From Bradyrhizobium canariense (lineage in GTDB: Bacteria; Pseudomonadota; Alphaproteobacteria; Rhizobiales; Xanthobacteraceae), in the NCBI RefSeq assembly GCF_900105125.1, contig NZ_LT629750.1:5235001-5299000 (forward strand): a DNA stretch of 64,000 nucleotides. The letters are read 5' to 3'. Below the pieces are notes generated by a model that did no database searches, was not told the origin of the DNA, and worked only from the letters and a program-made list of their open reading frames with translations. Positions 27,346 to 37,444 of this stretch are shown here, piece after piece. Every line of letters begins with the position of its first letter. Positions within the stretch are counted from its first letter, which is position 1. The position numbers and the translations under genes are program-made.

Positions 27346-27366
27346 GGTTTCCCGCTGGAGGGGCTC

Positions 27367-27768
27367 ATGCGCTTGCGTTTCGGTCGCGCCGCGGCGGCGA
27401 CACTCATTGTCATATCCGGCATCGGGCTCGCCTCGCCGAGCGCGAGGGCTGCAAATCTCGATGAAGCCTGCGGCGGACCTGACAAAATAACCTGCAATTC
27501 GGCGCTGTGGTGCCGGAAGGCGGCCGGACAATGCAGCGCGCCCGACGCGGCGGGGACCTGCGAAAAAGCGCCGGACTTTTGCATGCGGGTGTCCCGACCG
27601 GTTTGCGGCTGCAACGGCAAGACCTACCAGAATGAGTGCGACGCGCGGCACGCCAAGGTGGCGGTCGACTATACCGGCGCTTGCAAGAAATCGCCCTCAA
27701 CGGAAACTGCCCCGGCAGCCAAGCCCGTGGCTAAGAAAAAGAAGAAGGCTCCGAAAGCGAGCAATTAG
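27367..27768 (+). CDS. Secreted Kazal-type protease-inhibitor-like protein
   Basis: This 133-residue protein has an N-terminal signal peptide (cleavage near SARA). A Cys-rich segment with Cys35, 43, 49 and 56 is followed by a Kazal domain: Cys65, 72, 80, 82, 91 and 106 with the signature VCGCNGKTYQNEC. The tail KKSPSTETAPAAKPVAKKKKK is Lys-rich and disordered. Kazal domains inhibit serine proteases, but the reactive-site loop here cannot be scored by eye. It should be periplasmic or released. It follows acs by 21 bases; a functional link is not obvious. Confidence 0.85.
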   Translation: MRLRFGRAAAATLIVISGIGLASPSARAANLDEACGGPDKITCNSALWCRKAAGQCSAPDAAGTCEKAPDFCMRVSRPVCGCNGKTYQNECDARHAKVAVDYTGACKKSPSTETAPAAKPVAKKKKKAPKASN

Positions 27769-28048
27769 CCAGAACCGATCGCGACCTTCCCCGAAAGCGA
27801 AGTCCACGGGTGTCTCACGACATTGTCAGTGGCAACGTGCCTTAGCCGCGTGTTTCCGGCCGGGTGTTGTTTTCAGGTCATTTACTTTGTTTCGAACATT
27901 TTCTTTGTTCCCCCCGTCAAACCAGCCCAAACGCACACGGTGAAAACCGCCTGGTTAATGCATGCGGTTAAAAATGCGTGGGCGGATGAAAGTTTGGACT
28001 GGGATATGAGGGCCCGGCAGGGGCGTTGGAAGCAAAGTGGAGAGATTG

Positions 28049-28561
28049 ATGTCGCTGAGGATTGCGGTGGCACTGGCGGCCACCATCGGGGCGGGCGCGT
28101 TGATATCGAGTGCGGCCGAGGCGCGGCCGGAAATGGTCGGTGTGCAAGGCGATTACACGCCGGGAACGATCGTGGTGAAAACCAATGAGCGTCACCTTTA
28201 TCTCATTCTCGACGACGGCCACGCCATGCGGTACCCAGTCGGCGTCGGCAAGGCCGGCAAGCAATGGGCCGGCGTCACCCGCATCAACGGCAAATATCTC
28301 AACCCCGCCTGGTCGCCACCGGCCGAGGTCAAGCACGACAAGCCTTCGATCCCGGACGTTATCCCCGGTGGCTCGCCGCAAAATCCGATGGGCGTCGCGG
28401 CGATGACGCTGGCGGGTGGAGAATACGCGATCCACGGCACCAACGTGCCCAATTCGGTCGGCGGATTCGTCTCTTACGGCTGCATTCGCATGCTGAACCC
28501 GGATATCAGCGATCTCTACCAGCGCGTTTCCGTCGGCACGACCGTCGTCGTGACGCGCTGA
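28049..28561 (+). CDS. L,D-transpeptidase (YkuD) family protein
   Basis: YkuD enzymes make 3-3 peptidoglycan cross-links or attach proteins to peptidoglycan in the periplasm. The protein has 170 residues with a signal peptide ending AEA near residue 25. The catalytic motif reads IHGTN with His129 and SYGCIRM with nucleophile Cys145. ATG 28049 is preceded by GGAG at 6 bases; an upstream in-frame start is less likely. It contains little beyond the catalytic domain. A strong hairpin terminator follows at 28583. Confidence 0.92.
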   Translation: MSLRIAVALAATIGAGALISSAAEARPEMVGVQGDYTPGTIVVKTNERHLYLILDDGHAMRYPVGVGKAGKQWAGVTRINGKYLNPAWSPPAEVKHDKPSIPDVIPGGSPQNPMGVAAMTLAGGEYAIHGTNVPNSVGGFVSYGCIRMLNPDISDLYQRVSVGTTVVVTR

Positions 28562-28582
28562 TCTGGATTTTCCAGGGAATGC

Positions 28583-28613
28583 AGAAGCCCGCGCATCGGC
28601 GCGGCTTCTTTGT
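28583..28613 (+). terminator. Rho-independent terminator of the L,D-transpeptidase gene
   Basis: AGAAGCC and GGCTTCT arms with GCGC/GCGC inside form a GC-rich stem with one bulged C, followed by a short T-run (TTTGT). It stands 23 bases after the stop codon. Confidence 0.7.
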
Positions 28614-28652
28614 CGTAACCCGCGGCCTTGCTTTTGCGGCGCGACCGGATCT

Positions 28653-28874
28653 TCAAAAATCCGAAGCGATGCCTTTGCTCTCCCAGTCGCCGTAGCGCGT
28701 GGGTTCCGGTCCCTTCGGGCCCTGAAATTCCTTGGCCATCGGATGCGCGTTCGCCTCGGCGGCTTTCCGCCGCGCTTCGGCTTCGGCAAGCGCCCGCTTG
28801 GCGGCCGGCGACAGCTGCTTGGGTTCCAGCCCTGATGATGCCGCCGTTGACGGCGGCGAAAGATTGTCAGTCAT
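28653..28874 (-). CDS. Succinate dehydrogenase assembly factor 4-like (DUF1674)
   Basis: SdhAF4 (Sdh8) binds the flavinylated SdhA subunit and helps its assembly into complex II. The 73-residue protein ends with PEPTRYGDWESKGIASDF, the family's invariant C-terminal signature. The N-terminal half is helical and charged (ALAEAEARRKAAEANAHPMAKEF). I use ATG 28874 (MTDNLSPP); an earlier in-frame codon adds nine residues without support. It is divergent from rsmB, a pairing found in other alphaproteobacteria. Confidence 0.88.
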   Translation of the reverse strand: MTDNLSPPSTAASSGLEPKQLSPAAKRALAEAEARRKAAEANAHPMAKEFQGPKGPEPTRYGDWESKGIASDF

Positions 28875-29051
28875 CACTCGGTTTCCGGCTATCCGCACCA
28901 AAATACTTCGGTATGAACATCATACTTGAACTGTGAAATCATGAAGGCGATTCTTATATTTGGCATATTCGCATGTCACAGGTGTCTTCTTTCCGGTGAC
29001 GGCCGAATTCGCTGAATCACCGTCGCTTCTCCCGAGATTGTTCCCGCACCG

Positions 29052-30404
29052 ATGCCTCCTCAACGATTCGCATTGCCATCCGAAGTGCCTGGTCTCGCGG
29101 CGCGGCGGATCGCAGCGGATATTCTTGACGGCGTATTGCAAAAGCACCGCACCCTCGACGATCAGCTCGACGGCGCCGGCGCGCATCCCGGGTTGAAAAC
29201 GCTCTCCGACCGTGACCGCGCCCTGATGCGGCGGCTGGTGGCGACCACCTTGCGACGGCTTGGCACCCTGGGCCATCTGCTGTCGCGGCTGCTCGATCGT
29301 GGCGTTCCGACCGACGCGCCGCGGGCGCAGAGCGCGCTTCTGATCGGCGCCGCGCAAATTCTCTGGATGGATGTGCCCGATCATGCGGCTGTCGATCTCT
29401 CCGTAAGGTTGGTGCAGTCGGACCGGCGCGCCGCGAAATATGCCGGCCTGGTCAACGCCGTGCTGCGCCGTTGCGCGCGCGAAGGAGCGCCGCTGATCGA
29501 CGAGGTCAAGTCCGAGAGACTTGATATTGCGCCATGGCTCTTGCAGCGCTGGACCGCCCAGTACGGTGAGGCCGTTGCGCGCGACATCGCCACCTCGATC
29601 GGCCATGAGCCCTCGTTCGACATCACCGTGAAGTCCGATGCCGCGCAATGGGCAAGCCGCCTGCATGGCGAAGTGCTGCCGACGGGTTCGGTACGCACGC
29701 TGTTGCAGGGCTCGGTGACGATGCTGCCGGGATTCACGGAAGGACAGTGGTGGGTGCAGGACGCTGCCGCCGCATTGCCAGCACGCTTGTTCGGTGACGT
29801 CGCCGGCAAAACCATCGCCGATCTCTGCGCCGCACCCGGCGGCAAGACCGCCCAGCTTGCGCAAGCCGGCGCCCAAGTCGTCGCGGTCGATCGCTCGTCA
29901 AATCGCATGGCGCGGCTGCGCGACAATCTCGCGCGGCTCGCCCTGAATGCTGAAGCCGTGGTGACCGATGCCGCTGAATGGCAGGGCGGAAATAACAAGG
30001 AAGGCTTCGACGGTATCCTGGTCGACGCACCCTGTACCTCGACCGGCACGATCAGGCGTCACCCCGACATCGGCTGGCTGCGGCAGGAGGGCGACATCGC
30101 CGCGCTGACGGCGCTGCAGAAGCGATTGCTGCAACGGGCGACCGCGCTGCTGAAGCCGGGCGGGACGCTGGTCTACTGCACCTGCTCGCTGGAGCAGGAA
30201 GAAGGCGAACAGGCGGTATCGGCTTTTCTGGCCACCGAATCGTCGATGCGCCGCGTGCCGATCGACGCCGGCGAGGTCGCGGGCCTCACCGAGATCATCA
30301 CCGCGGATGGCGGTCTGCGTACGCTGCCGTGCCATCTGCCGCGGGACGAGCCCAGGCTGGGCGGGCTCGACGGCTTTTACGCCGCGCGTCTGGTTAAATC
30401 CTGA
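29052..30404 (+). CDS. rsmB: 16S rRNA m5C967 methyltransferase
   Basis: RsmB methylates C967 of 16S rRNA with SAM in the cytosol. The 450-residue protein has an N-terminal NusB-like RNA-binding domain (to about residue 150; LSDRDRALMRRLVATTLRRLG, AVDLSVRLV, FVNAVLR-like LVNAVLRR). The catalytic domain has the SAM motif CAAPGGKT near residue 260 and the two cysteines of RNA m5C enzymes, Cys328 in DAPCTSTG and Cys378 in YCTCSLE. The final GFYAARL is typical. The heparinase-like gene follows about 125 bases downstream on the same strand. Confidence 0.94.
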   Translation: MPPQRFALPSEVPGLAARRIAADILDGVLQKHRTLDDQLDGAGAHPGLKTLSDRDRALMRRLVATTLRRLGTLGHLLSRLLDRGVPTDAPRAQSALLIGAAQILWMDVPDHAAVDLSVRLVQSDRRAAKYAGLVNAVLRRCAREGAPLIDEVKSERLDIAPWLLQRWTAQYGEAVARDIATSIGHEPSFDITVKSDAAQWASRLHGEVLPTGSVRTLLQGSVTMLPGFTEGQWWVQDAAAALPARLFGDVAGKTIADLCAAPGGKTAQLAQAGAQVVAVDRSSNRMARLRDNLARLALNAEAVVTDAAEWQGGNNKEGFDGILVDAPCTSTGTIRRHPDIGWLRQEGDIAALTALQKRLLQRATALLKPGGTLVYCTCSLEQEEGEQAVSAFLATESSMRRVPIDAGEVAGLTEIITADGGLRTLPCHLPRDEPRLGGLDGFYAARLVKS

Positions 30405-30529
30405 TTTTGCACCATATTTGCCTGCCGGGCCGCTGATTCGCGCGGTTTCAAGGTGGTGTCTCGCTGGCGTTTCCGGATTAAAAGGATTCGCAGAGAATCC
30501 TCCCCTCAAGGCAACGCTCAGGGCAAGGC

Positions 30530-32284
30530 GTGTCGGTCGCTCAACGCAGACGTATTTCGACGCTGGTTATGGGCCGCTTCGCGCGGAACGTAGTCGCGCG
30601 CGCGAGCGGCGGCTCGGTGGCGCTGGCGCGGCTGTGGCCGGGCCGCACCGATCGCCTCATCATCGCCCCGCACGACCTGCGCACCGCGGATGCCACCCGC
30701 GCCGCCGAAATCTATGCCGGCCGCTTTGTGTTCGCGGGCAAGATCGTGACCTGCCATGGACGCTCGATCTTCGATCTCGAGCCACCTTCCGAAGATTGGG
30801 AGGTGGCGCTGCTCGGTTTCGGATGGCTGCGGCATTTGCGCGCGGCCGATACCGCGCTGACCCGGGCCAACGCCCGCGCGCTGGTCGATGACTGGATCTC
30901 GAACCCGGTCAGCAAACGCGCCGTAGGCCGCCGTGCCGATGTGATGGCCCGCCGCGTGATCTCGCTGCTGTCGCAAGCGCCGCTGGTGCTCGGCGATACC
31001 GACGGCAAGTTCTACCGGCGATATTTACGCGGACTGGCGCGCGAGATCCGCTATCTGCGCTACACCATGCTCGACGCGGCGGACGGCGTGCCGCGGCTGC
31101 AGGTGCTGATCGCGCTTTGCTACGCCTCGCTCTGCCTCGCCAACCAGGCCGGGCATATCCGCGCCGCCACGCGCAAGCTCTCCGACGAATTGCAGCGGCA
31201 AATCCTCCCCGATGGCGGGCACATCTCGCGCAATCCCGGCGCACTGATCGAGCTGTTGATCGACCTGTTACCGCTGCGACAGACCTTCGCCGCCCGCAAC
31301 ATCGCGCCACCGCCGGCGCTGCTGAACGCGATCGACCGCATGATGCCGATGCTGCGCTTCTTCCGTCACGGCGACGGCAGCTTTGCGCTGTTCAACGGCA
31401 TGAGCAGCGCGCCTTCCGATCTGCTGGCGACGCTGCTCGCTTACGACGATACCCACGGCGTGCCGATGGCGAACATGCCGCACACCGGCTATCAGCGGCT
31501 GGACGCCGGCGCGATGACGGTCATCATGGATACCGGTCCGCCGCCGCCGGCGAATGTCAGTCAAGATGCCCATGCCGGCTGCCTTTCGTTCGAATTGTCG
31601 GCCGGACCGAGCCGGATCGTCGTCAATTGCGGCATGCCGGCGACCGGCCGCGACAACTGGCGCCCCTTTGCGCGCAGCACAGTTGCGCATTCGACGCTGG
31701 CTTATCACGAGACTTCGTCCTGCCAGTTCGTCGAACTCTCGGCCATGAAACGGCTGCTGCAGGGCGCGCCCGTCATCAGCGGTCCCGCCCATGTCGACAG
31801 CTATCGCGAGGCCGTCGCCAATGGCGAGCTTTTGACCACGTCGCATGATGGCTATCTCGCGCGATTTGGCGTGGTGCATCGTCGCGTGCTCATGGCCGCG
31901 CGTGACGGCTCCAGGCTTGACGGCGAGGACACGCTGTCGCCGGCGCCGGGCGGGCGCATCAAAGGCCGCGACACCGACTACGCGCTGCGGTTTCACCTGC
32001 ATCCTTCGGTCAAGGCAAGCCGGCTCAGCGACGCGCGCGGCGTGATGCTGGTGCTGCCGAACCGTGACGTCTGGACCTTTGAGGCGCTGGACGACAGGGT
32101 CGAGCTGGAAGACAGCGTATTCCTGGCCGGGAACGACGGCCCTCGCCGCACCGCCCAGATCGTGATCCGGCAGCACGCGCTGCACGCCTCCTCGATTCGC
32201 TGGAGCTTTGTTCGCTCAGCGGCCTCAGCCTCGACGGCAACGGCCCGGCGCAATGCCCGCCGCGAGCCCGAATTGCCGCTATAA
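30530..32284 (+). CDS. Heparinase II/III-like protein
   Basis: This 584-residue protein has an alpha-helical toroid-like N-terminal part (residues about 60–330, with GFGWLRHL, LYRxYLRGLAREIRYLR-type helices and PDGGHISRNPGALIELLIDLLPLR) and a beta-rich C-terminal part (from about 350: GCLSFELSAGPSRIVVNCG, HSTLAYHETSSCQFVE, FGVVHRRVLM). This is the layout of heparinase II/III polysaccharide lyases. Members next to rsmB and purH are common in Rhizobiales. No signal peptide is evident and the start is a GTG with a weak AAGGC upstream, so the location is unsure. The substrate is unknown. Confidence 0.83.
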   Translation: MSVAQRRRISTLVMGRFARNVVARASGGSVALARLWPGRTDRLIIAPHDLRTADATRAAEIYAGRFVFAGKIVTCHGRSIFDLEPPSEDWEVALLGFGWLRHLRAADTALTRANARALVDDWISNPVSKRAVGRRADVMARRVISLLSQAPLVLGDTDGKFYRRYLRGLAREIRYLRYTMLDAADGVPRLQVLIALCYASLCLANQAGHIRAATRKLSDELQRQILPDGGHISRNPGALIELLIDLLPLRQTFAARNIAPPPALLNAIDRMMPMLRFFRHGDGSFALFNGMSSAPSDLLATLLAYDDTHGVPMANMPHTGYQRLDAGAMTVIMDTGPPPPANVSQDAHAGCLSFELSAGPSRIVVNCGMPATGRDNWRPFARSTVAHSTLAYHETSSCQFVELSAMKRLLQGAPVISGPAHVDSYREAVANGELLTTSHDGYLARFGVVHRRVLMAARDGSRLDGEDTLSPAPGGRIKGRDTDYALRFHLHPSVKASRLSDARGVMLVLPNRDVWTFEALDDRVELEDSVFLAGNDGPRRTAQIVIRQHALHASSIRWSFVRSAASASTATARRNARREPELPL

Positions 32285-32379
32285 AATTTGCGGCAACAGA
32301 CCTCGCATGCCGCCACCCCCGGTTTCGTGACCGACAAAACCGTGCTACCGGGCTGGCTTATTCCACAGGACATTAAGCT

Positions 32380-33972
32380 ATGACCGACCATCCGCGCCGC
32401 GCAACCCGCGCTTTGCTATCCGTGTCCGATAAATCCGGACTGATCGAATTCGCCCGCGCGCTTTCAGGCCATGGCGTCGAGCTGGTCTCGACCGGTGGCA
32501 CCGCCAAGGCGATCGCCGCCGCAGGGTTAAAGGTCAAAGACGTCTCGGAACTGACGGGCTTTCCGGAGATGATGGATGGACGGGTCAAGACCCTGCATCC
32601 CAAGGTACATGGCGGGCTGCTCGCGATCAGGGACAATGCTGAGCATGCGCGATCGATGAAGGATCACGGCATCGCGCCGATCGATCTTCTGGTCGTCAAT
32701 CTCTACCCGTTCGAGGCGACCGTCGATAAAGGCGCCGGCTTCGAGGAATGCATCGAGAATATCGACATTGGCGGGCCCGCGATGATCCGCGCGGCGGCCA
32801 AGAATCATGACGATGTCGCCGTCGTCGTCGAAGCGCAGGATTATCAGGCCGTGCTCGACGAACTCGCCGCCAACAAGGGCGCGACCACGCTGACGCTGCG
32901 CCGCCGTCTCGCCGCCAAGGCCTATGCCCGCACCGCAGCCTATGACGCCGCGATCTCGAACTGGTTCGCATTGCAGCTCAAGACCGATGCGCCGGATTTT
33001 CGCGCGTTCGGCGGCCGGCTGATCCAGGCGCTGCGCTACGGCGAAAACCCGCACCAAAACGCCGCCTTCTATCGCACACCCGACAAGCGCCTGGGCGTCG
33101 CCACTGCGCGACAATTGCAGGGCAGGGAACTGTCGTACAACAACATCAACGATACCGATGCGGCCTATGAATGCATCGCCGAGTTCGACCCCGCGCGGAC
33201 GGCGGCTTGCGTCATCGTCAAGCACGCCAACCCCTGCGGCGTCGCCGAGGGCGCCGACCTCGTCACCGCCTACCGTCGGGCGCTGGCCTGCGATTCGACC
33301 TCAGCCTATGGCGGCATCGTTGCCGTCAACCGGACGCTGGATGCCGACGCCGCGCGTGCCATCACCGAAATCTTCACCGAGGTGATCATCGCACCCGAGG
33401 CGACCGAGGAAGCCATCGCCATCGTCGCGGCGCGGCGAAACCTGCGGTTATTGCTGGCGGGCGGACTGCCCGATCCGCGTGCGAGTGGCCTGACCGCAAA
33501 GACCGTCGCCGGCGGCCTTTTGGTACAGAGCCGCGACAACGCGGTTGTTGACGACATGACGCTGAAAGTCGCAACCAAGCGCGCCCCTACTGAAGCCGAA
33601 CTTCACGACCTTAAATTCGCGTTCCGCGTCGCAAAGCACGTCAAATCGAACACCATCATCTACGCAAAGGATCTTGCCACCGTCGGCATCGGCGCGGGCC
33701 AGATGAGCCGGGTCGATTCCGCACGCATCGCCGCGCGCAAGGCGCAGGATGCGGCGAACGAATTGAAGCTCGCCGAGCCGCTGACCAGGGGCTCCGTCGT
33801 CGCCTCGGACGCGTTCTTTCCGTTCGCCGATGGCATGCTGGCCTGCATCGAGGCCGGCGCCACCGCCGTGATCCAGCCCGGCGGGTCAGTCCGCGATGAC
33901 GAAGTCATCAAGGCCGCCGACGATCACGGCATCGCGATGGTGCTTACCGGAGTGCGGCATTTCCGGCATTGA
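32380..33972 (+). CDS. purH: Bifunctional AICAR formyltransferase/IMP cyclohydrolase
   Basis: PurH carries out the last two steps of de novo IMP synthesis. The IMP cyclohydrolase domain covers about residues 1–200 ([36 protein letters not shown]). The formyltransferase domain follows, with the catalytic-site motif KHANPCG at about 281–287 and [11 protein letters not shown] near the end. The length of 530 residues is typical. It lies about 95 bases after the heparinase-like gene on the same strand, with a palindromic repeat just downstream. Confidence 0.96.
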   Translation: MTDHPRRATRALLSVSDKSGLIEFARALSGHGVELVSTGGTAKAIAAAGLKVKDVSELTGFPEMMDGRVKTLHPKVHGGLLAIRDNAEHARSMKDHGIAPIDLLVVNLYPFEATVDKGAGFEECIENIDIGGPAMIRAAAKNHDDVAVVVEAQDYQAVLDELAANKGATTLTLRRRLAAKAYARTAAYDAAISNWFALQLKTDAPDFRAFGGRLIQALRYGENPHQNAAFYRTPDKRLGVATARQLQGRELSYNNINDTDAAYECIAEFDPARTAACVIVKHANPCGVAEGADLVTAYRRALACDSTSAYGGIVAVNRTLDADAARAITEIFTEVIIAPEATEEAIAIVAARRNLRLLLAGGLPDPRASGLTAKTVAGGLLVQSRDNAVVDDMTLKVATKRAPTEAELHDLKFAFRVAKHVKSNTIIYAKDLATVGIGAGQMSRVDSARIAARKAQDAANELKLAEPLTRGSVVASDAFFPFADGMLACIEAGATAVIQPGGSVRDDEVIKAADDHGIAMVLTGVRHFRH

Positions 33973-33980
33973 TATAGGGA

Positions 33981-34062
33981 CGTCATTCCGGGGCGATGCA
34001 GCACATCGAACCCGGAATCTCGCGCCGTATCACGACGTGCAATGGTGCATCCGGGAATGACG
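33981..34062. repeat. CGTCATTCC … GGAATGACG palindromic element
   Basis: The end arms CGTCATTCC (33981–33989) and GGAATGACG (34054–34062) are inverted and perfect. It lies between the convergent purH and MFS genes, so it may also serve as a bidirectional terminator. It belongs to the same family as the unit at 23701. Confidence 0.75.
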
Positions 34063-34066
34063 GTAA

Positions 34067-35446
34067 CTAATCCCGCACCCGCGCCAGCAGCGCCAATCCC
34101 GTTACGAAAAACAACACCAGCACCGCCATCCCGGCCTTCTGGCTTTCCGTCACTGCCGTGATGATTCCGATCAGCAGCGGCCCGACGAACGACGTCACCT
34201 TTCCAGTCAGCGCGAACAGCCCAAAATACTGCGCGATGCGGTCTTTCGGCGCGATCCTGATCAACAGCGAGCGCGACGCCGCCTGCAAGGGAGCGCCGAC
34301 CGCGCCGATCAGGCATCCGAGCACGAGATAGGCGCGCTCCGCGGCTGACGCGAACAGCGCGCCACCCGGCACTGGCGGCGTCACCTGGACGAACAGCACG
34401 CTGTCCTTGTCGACGAGCAGAATCCCCACGATCGCAAGCAGCAGGATCAGCATGCTGCCGGCGATCACATATTTCGGCCCTAACGCATCATCGAGTTTAC
34501 CGCCGAGCCATCCGCCCAACGTGCCGGCGATCGCGAGAATGATGCCGAAGGTGCCAATCTCAATCGTGTTCCAGCCGAACGTGCCGGCGGCATAGATGCC
34601 ACCGAACGCAAACAGCGAAACCAGCCCATCGGTATAGATCATGTTGGCGAGCAGAAACGCCGCCATCGACTTCCGATGCGGCAATTCGCGCAATGTATCG
34701 CGCAGTTCAACCAGTCCCTTGCGCAGCGCATCGCGCAAGCCGCGTTTGGCGGGATAATCGGGCGTCCACAAAAACATCGGCAGCACGAAGATGACGAACC
34801 AGATCCCGGTCAAAGGACCGGTAATGCGATCGCCCTGATGCGTGACGGGGTCGAGACCGAACAGCGGCTTGAACCCGAACAATGTGCGTCCGCTCTCGGG
34901 ACTGGCCGCGAGAAAACCGAGCACGAGGACGAGGCTCACGATGCCGCCGATATAGCCGGTGGCCCAGCCGGTGCCGGACAGGCGCCCGATTTTGTCCGGC
35001 GGCACCAGCGTCGGCATCATCGCATTGTTGAAGACGGTGGCGAATTCAACACCGACGGTCGCGATCCCGTAGGCGAGCAGCAGTGGGGGAATGACGCTGA
35101 CATCGCCGGGCTTCCCAAACCACATCAGGCAGGAGCCGATCACCAGCAGCGCGCCGAATGCCGCGATCCATGGCTTGCGGCGGCCGCTGGCGTCCGCCAC
35201 CGCGCCCAGCACCGGCGACATCAGCGCGATCAGCAGACCCGCGGCCGCGGTCGCAAAACCCCACAGCGACTGGCCGCTTGCGGGATCGGCAGCGATATGA
35301 GTCGCGAAATAGGGTGCGAACACGAAAGTGGTGATCAGCGTAAAATAAGGCTGCGCCGCCCAATCGAAGAAAATCCAGCTGATGACCGCGGCACGCGGGG
35401 GATAATTCATCATCGCGCTGCCTGCGTCCGTGGTTGTGATCGCCAT
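34067..35446 (-). CDS. MFS transporter, UMF1/BtlA-like
   Basis: This 459-residue protein has 12 predicted membrane helices. It opens with SWIFFDWAAQPYFTLITTFVFAPYF, the hallmark of the UMF1 (Vps22/BtlA-like) branch of the major facilitator superfamily, whose yeast member ATG22 exports amino acids. Later motifs include VADASGRRKPWIA (the MFS loop 2–3 signature) and DGLVSLFAFGGIYAAGTFGW. I start at ATG 35446 (MAITTTDAG); an upstream in-frame ATG adds 24 residues, and one further down (MMNYPP) is also possible. The substrate is unknown. It is divergent from ggt. Confidence 0.88.
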   Translation of the reverse strand: MAITTTDAGSAMMNYPPRAAVISWIFFDWAAQPYFTLITTFVFAPYFATHIAADPASGQSLWGFATAAAGLLIALMSPVLGAVADASGRRKPWIAAFGALLVIGSCLMWFGKPGDVSVIPPLLLAYGIATVGVEFATVFNNAMMPTLVPPDKIGRLSGTGWATGYIGGIVSLVLVLGFLAASPESGRTLFGFKPLFGLDPVTHQGDRITGPLTGIWFVIFVLPMFLWTPDYPAKRGLRDALRKGLVELRDTLRELPHRKSMAAFLLANMIYTDGLVSLFAFGGIYAAGTFGWNTIEIGTFGIILAIAGTLGGWLGGKLDDALGPKYVIAGSMLILLLAIVGILLVDKDSVLFVQVTPPVPGGALFASAAERAYLVLGCLIGAVGAPLQAASRSLLIRIAPKDRIAQYFGLFALTGKVTSFVGPLLIGIITAVTESQKAGMAVLVLFFVTGLALLARVRD

Positions 35447-35557
35447 GCCCGAAATATCCTGCCTGGTCACGAGGAGGCGTTTTGCCTGCCGGAGTCGAAC
35501 CCATATAGCATTGGGCACTGCAACGGCCGTATCTCGTTAACCCGAGGCAAAATTTTG

Positions 35558-37318
35558 ATGACCTATGCCTTGCCGACTCCCTCGCCGATTTGGCGCCGAA
35601 TCATCGCGGGTGTGCTGCTCACCGCCGCGTTTTGTCTGCCCGCGGCCGCCCAGGAGCAGCATCGTGGCTTTTATACGCCGCCCGCCGCCGGCACCGTGCA
35701 CGCCATCGCCGCCGAACACGGCATGGTGGTCGCACAGGAGAAGATCGCGGCGCGGATCGGCGCCGACGTGCTGAAGCGGGGCGGCAACGCGGTCGATGCC
35801 GCGGTGGCGACCGGTTTCGCGATGGCCGTGACCTATCCGCGCGCAGGAAACATCGGCGGCGGCGGTTTCATGGTCATTCACTCGGCCGAACGCCACGAGG
35901 ATATCGCGATTGACTATCGTGAGACCGCGCCGGCTGCGACAACGTCCACGATTTTTTTGGGGCCGGATGGCAAGCCCGATCCGGCAAAGTCGCGCGACTC
36001 CGCGCTCGGCATCGGTGTCCCCGGCACCCCGGCGGGACTGGCGCTGGCGCTGGAAAAATACGGCTCGGGAAAATTCACGCTGGCGGACGTGCTGCGACCG
36101 GCGATTGATCTCGCGCGCAACGGCGTCGTCCTCGCCGACGACAGCGCCGATACACTGCCGGACTGGTATCGGCGGCTGGCGCGCTGGCCTGCATCGGCAA
36201 AAATCTTTTCCCGCGCCGACGGCACCTCACTGCGCGAAGGCGACACGCTGGTGCAGACCGATCTGGCGGCAACGCTCACAGCGATTGCCGAGCAAGGCAC
36301 GCGCGGATTTTACCAAGGTCCTGTTGCTGAAAAGCTGGTCAAAGGGGTTCGCGACGCCGGCGGCATCATGACGTCGGATGATCTCAAATCCTACCAGGCC
36401 GTGATCCGCGCTCCCGTGCGCGGCAGCTATCGCGGCTATGACATCATATCTATGCCGCAGCCATCTTCAGGCGGCGTCGTGCTGCTGGAGACCTTGAACA
36501 TCCTCGAGGGCTTTCCGATGGCCGAGATGAAGCAGGGCTCCGCCCCCTCGCTGCACCTTTTGATCGAGGCGATGAAGCGCGCTTATGCCGATCGTGCGCG
36601 TTATCTCGGCGATCCCGCCTTCGTCAACGCACCGGTCGCGACGCTGATTTCAAAGGATTACGCGGCCAAGCAGCGCGCCGGCATCGACCCCGACCGCGCA
36701 ACCCCATGGAAGGATGCGCTGTCGGCGCCGCCGCACGAAGGTGACAACACCACCCATTTCTCAGTCGTCGACAGCAAGGGCAACGCGGTCAGCAACACCT
36801 ATACGCTTAATTTCAGCTACGGCGTCGGCCTGGTCGCGGAGGGCACTGGCGTTTTGCTCAACAACGAGCTTGACGATTTCACCGCGGCGCCCGGCGCCTC
36901 CAACGCCTATGGCCTGGTCGGATTTGAAGCCAATCTGCCGGGTCCGGGAAAGCGTCCGTTGTCGTCGATGTCGCCGACCATCGTGCTGAAGGACGGCAAG
37001 CCGGTGCTGGTGACGGGCTCGCCCGGCGGCAGCCGCATCATTTCCACCGTGCTGCAGGTGATCGTCGATGTGCTCGACTATCACATGGACGTCGAAGCAG
37101 CGGTCGCGGCGCCAAGGCTGCATCATCAATGGCTGCCGGATGAAGTCCGGATCGAGCGCGGTTTCCCTGATGACGTCATCGCGGCGCTGAAGGCCAGGGG
37201 ACACAAGGTGGTTGAACCGATGGGCCAGACCTCGGCCAATTCGATCGCCGTAACGGACAACGGATTGCTCGGCGCTCCCGATCCCCGCACCCGGGGCTCG
37301 GAAGCGGCGGGAGAGTAG
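35558..37318 (+). CDS. ggt: Gamma-glutamyltransferase
   Basis: GGT hydrolyses or transfers the gamma-glutamyl group of glutathione in the periplasm and matures by self-cleavage. The 586-residue precursor starts with a signal peptide (GVLLTAAFCLPAAAQ). The large-subunit motif GGNAVDAAVAT comes early. The processing site is TTHFSVVD, where Thr398 would become the N-terminal nucleophile of the small subunit. Gly-Gly-Ser SPGGSRII near residue 490 is the oxyanion region. The frame stays open far upstream, but the signal peptide fixes the start at ATG 35558. Confidence 0.95.
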   Translation: MTYALPTPSPIWRRIIAGVLLTAAFCLPAAAQEQHRGFYTPPAAGTVHAIAAEHGMVVAQEKIAARIGADVLKRGGNAVDAAVATGFAMAVTYPRAGNIGGGGFMVIHSAERHEDIAIDYRETAPAATTSTIFLGPDGKPDPAKSRDSALGIGVPGTPAGLALALEKYGSGKFTLADVLRPAIDLARNGVVLADDSADTLPDWYRRLARWPASAKIFSRADGTSLREGDTLVQTDLAATLTAIAEQGTRGFYQGPVAEKLVKGVRDAGGIMTSDDLKSYQAVIRAPVRGSYRGYDIISMPQPSSGGVVLLETLNILEGFPMAEMKQGSAPSLHLLIEAMKRAYADRARYLGDPAFVNAPVATLISKDYAAKQRAGIDPDRATPWKDALSAPPHEGDNTTHFSVVDSKGNAVSNTYTLNFSYGVGLVAEGTGVLLNNELDDFTAAPGASNAYGLVGFEANLPGPGKRPLSSMSPTIVLKDGKPVLVTGSPGGSRIISTVLQVIVDVLDYHMDVEAAVAAPRLHHQWLPDEVRIERGFPDDVIAALKARGHKVVEPMGQTSANSIAVTDNGLLGAPDPRTRGSEAAGE

Positions 37319-37444
37319 ACCGGTCGCGATCTGCCGATTTGCCTGACGACGGCATTGCCGATCGGGATCAATTTGGCGTAATCCGCCCAAGCTGGTCGCT
37401 GGAAGTACGCGCCGGTCATGGATTTTCCGAGGAAACACGTCATC

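Noticed and set aside
34676..35557. Long 5' extension of ggt giving an 880-residue protein
   Set aside because: The extension is antisense to the UMF1-type transporter and precedes a perfect signal peptide at 35558.
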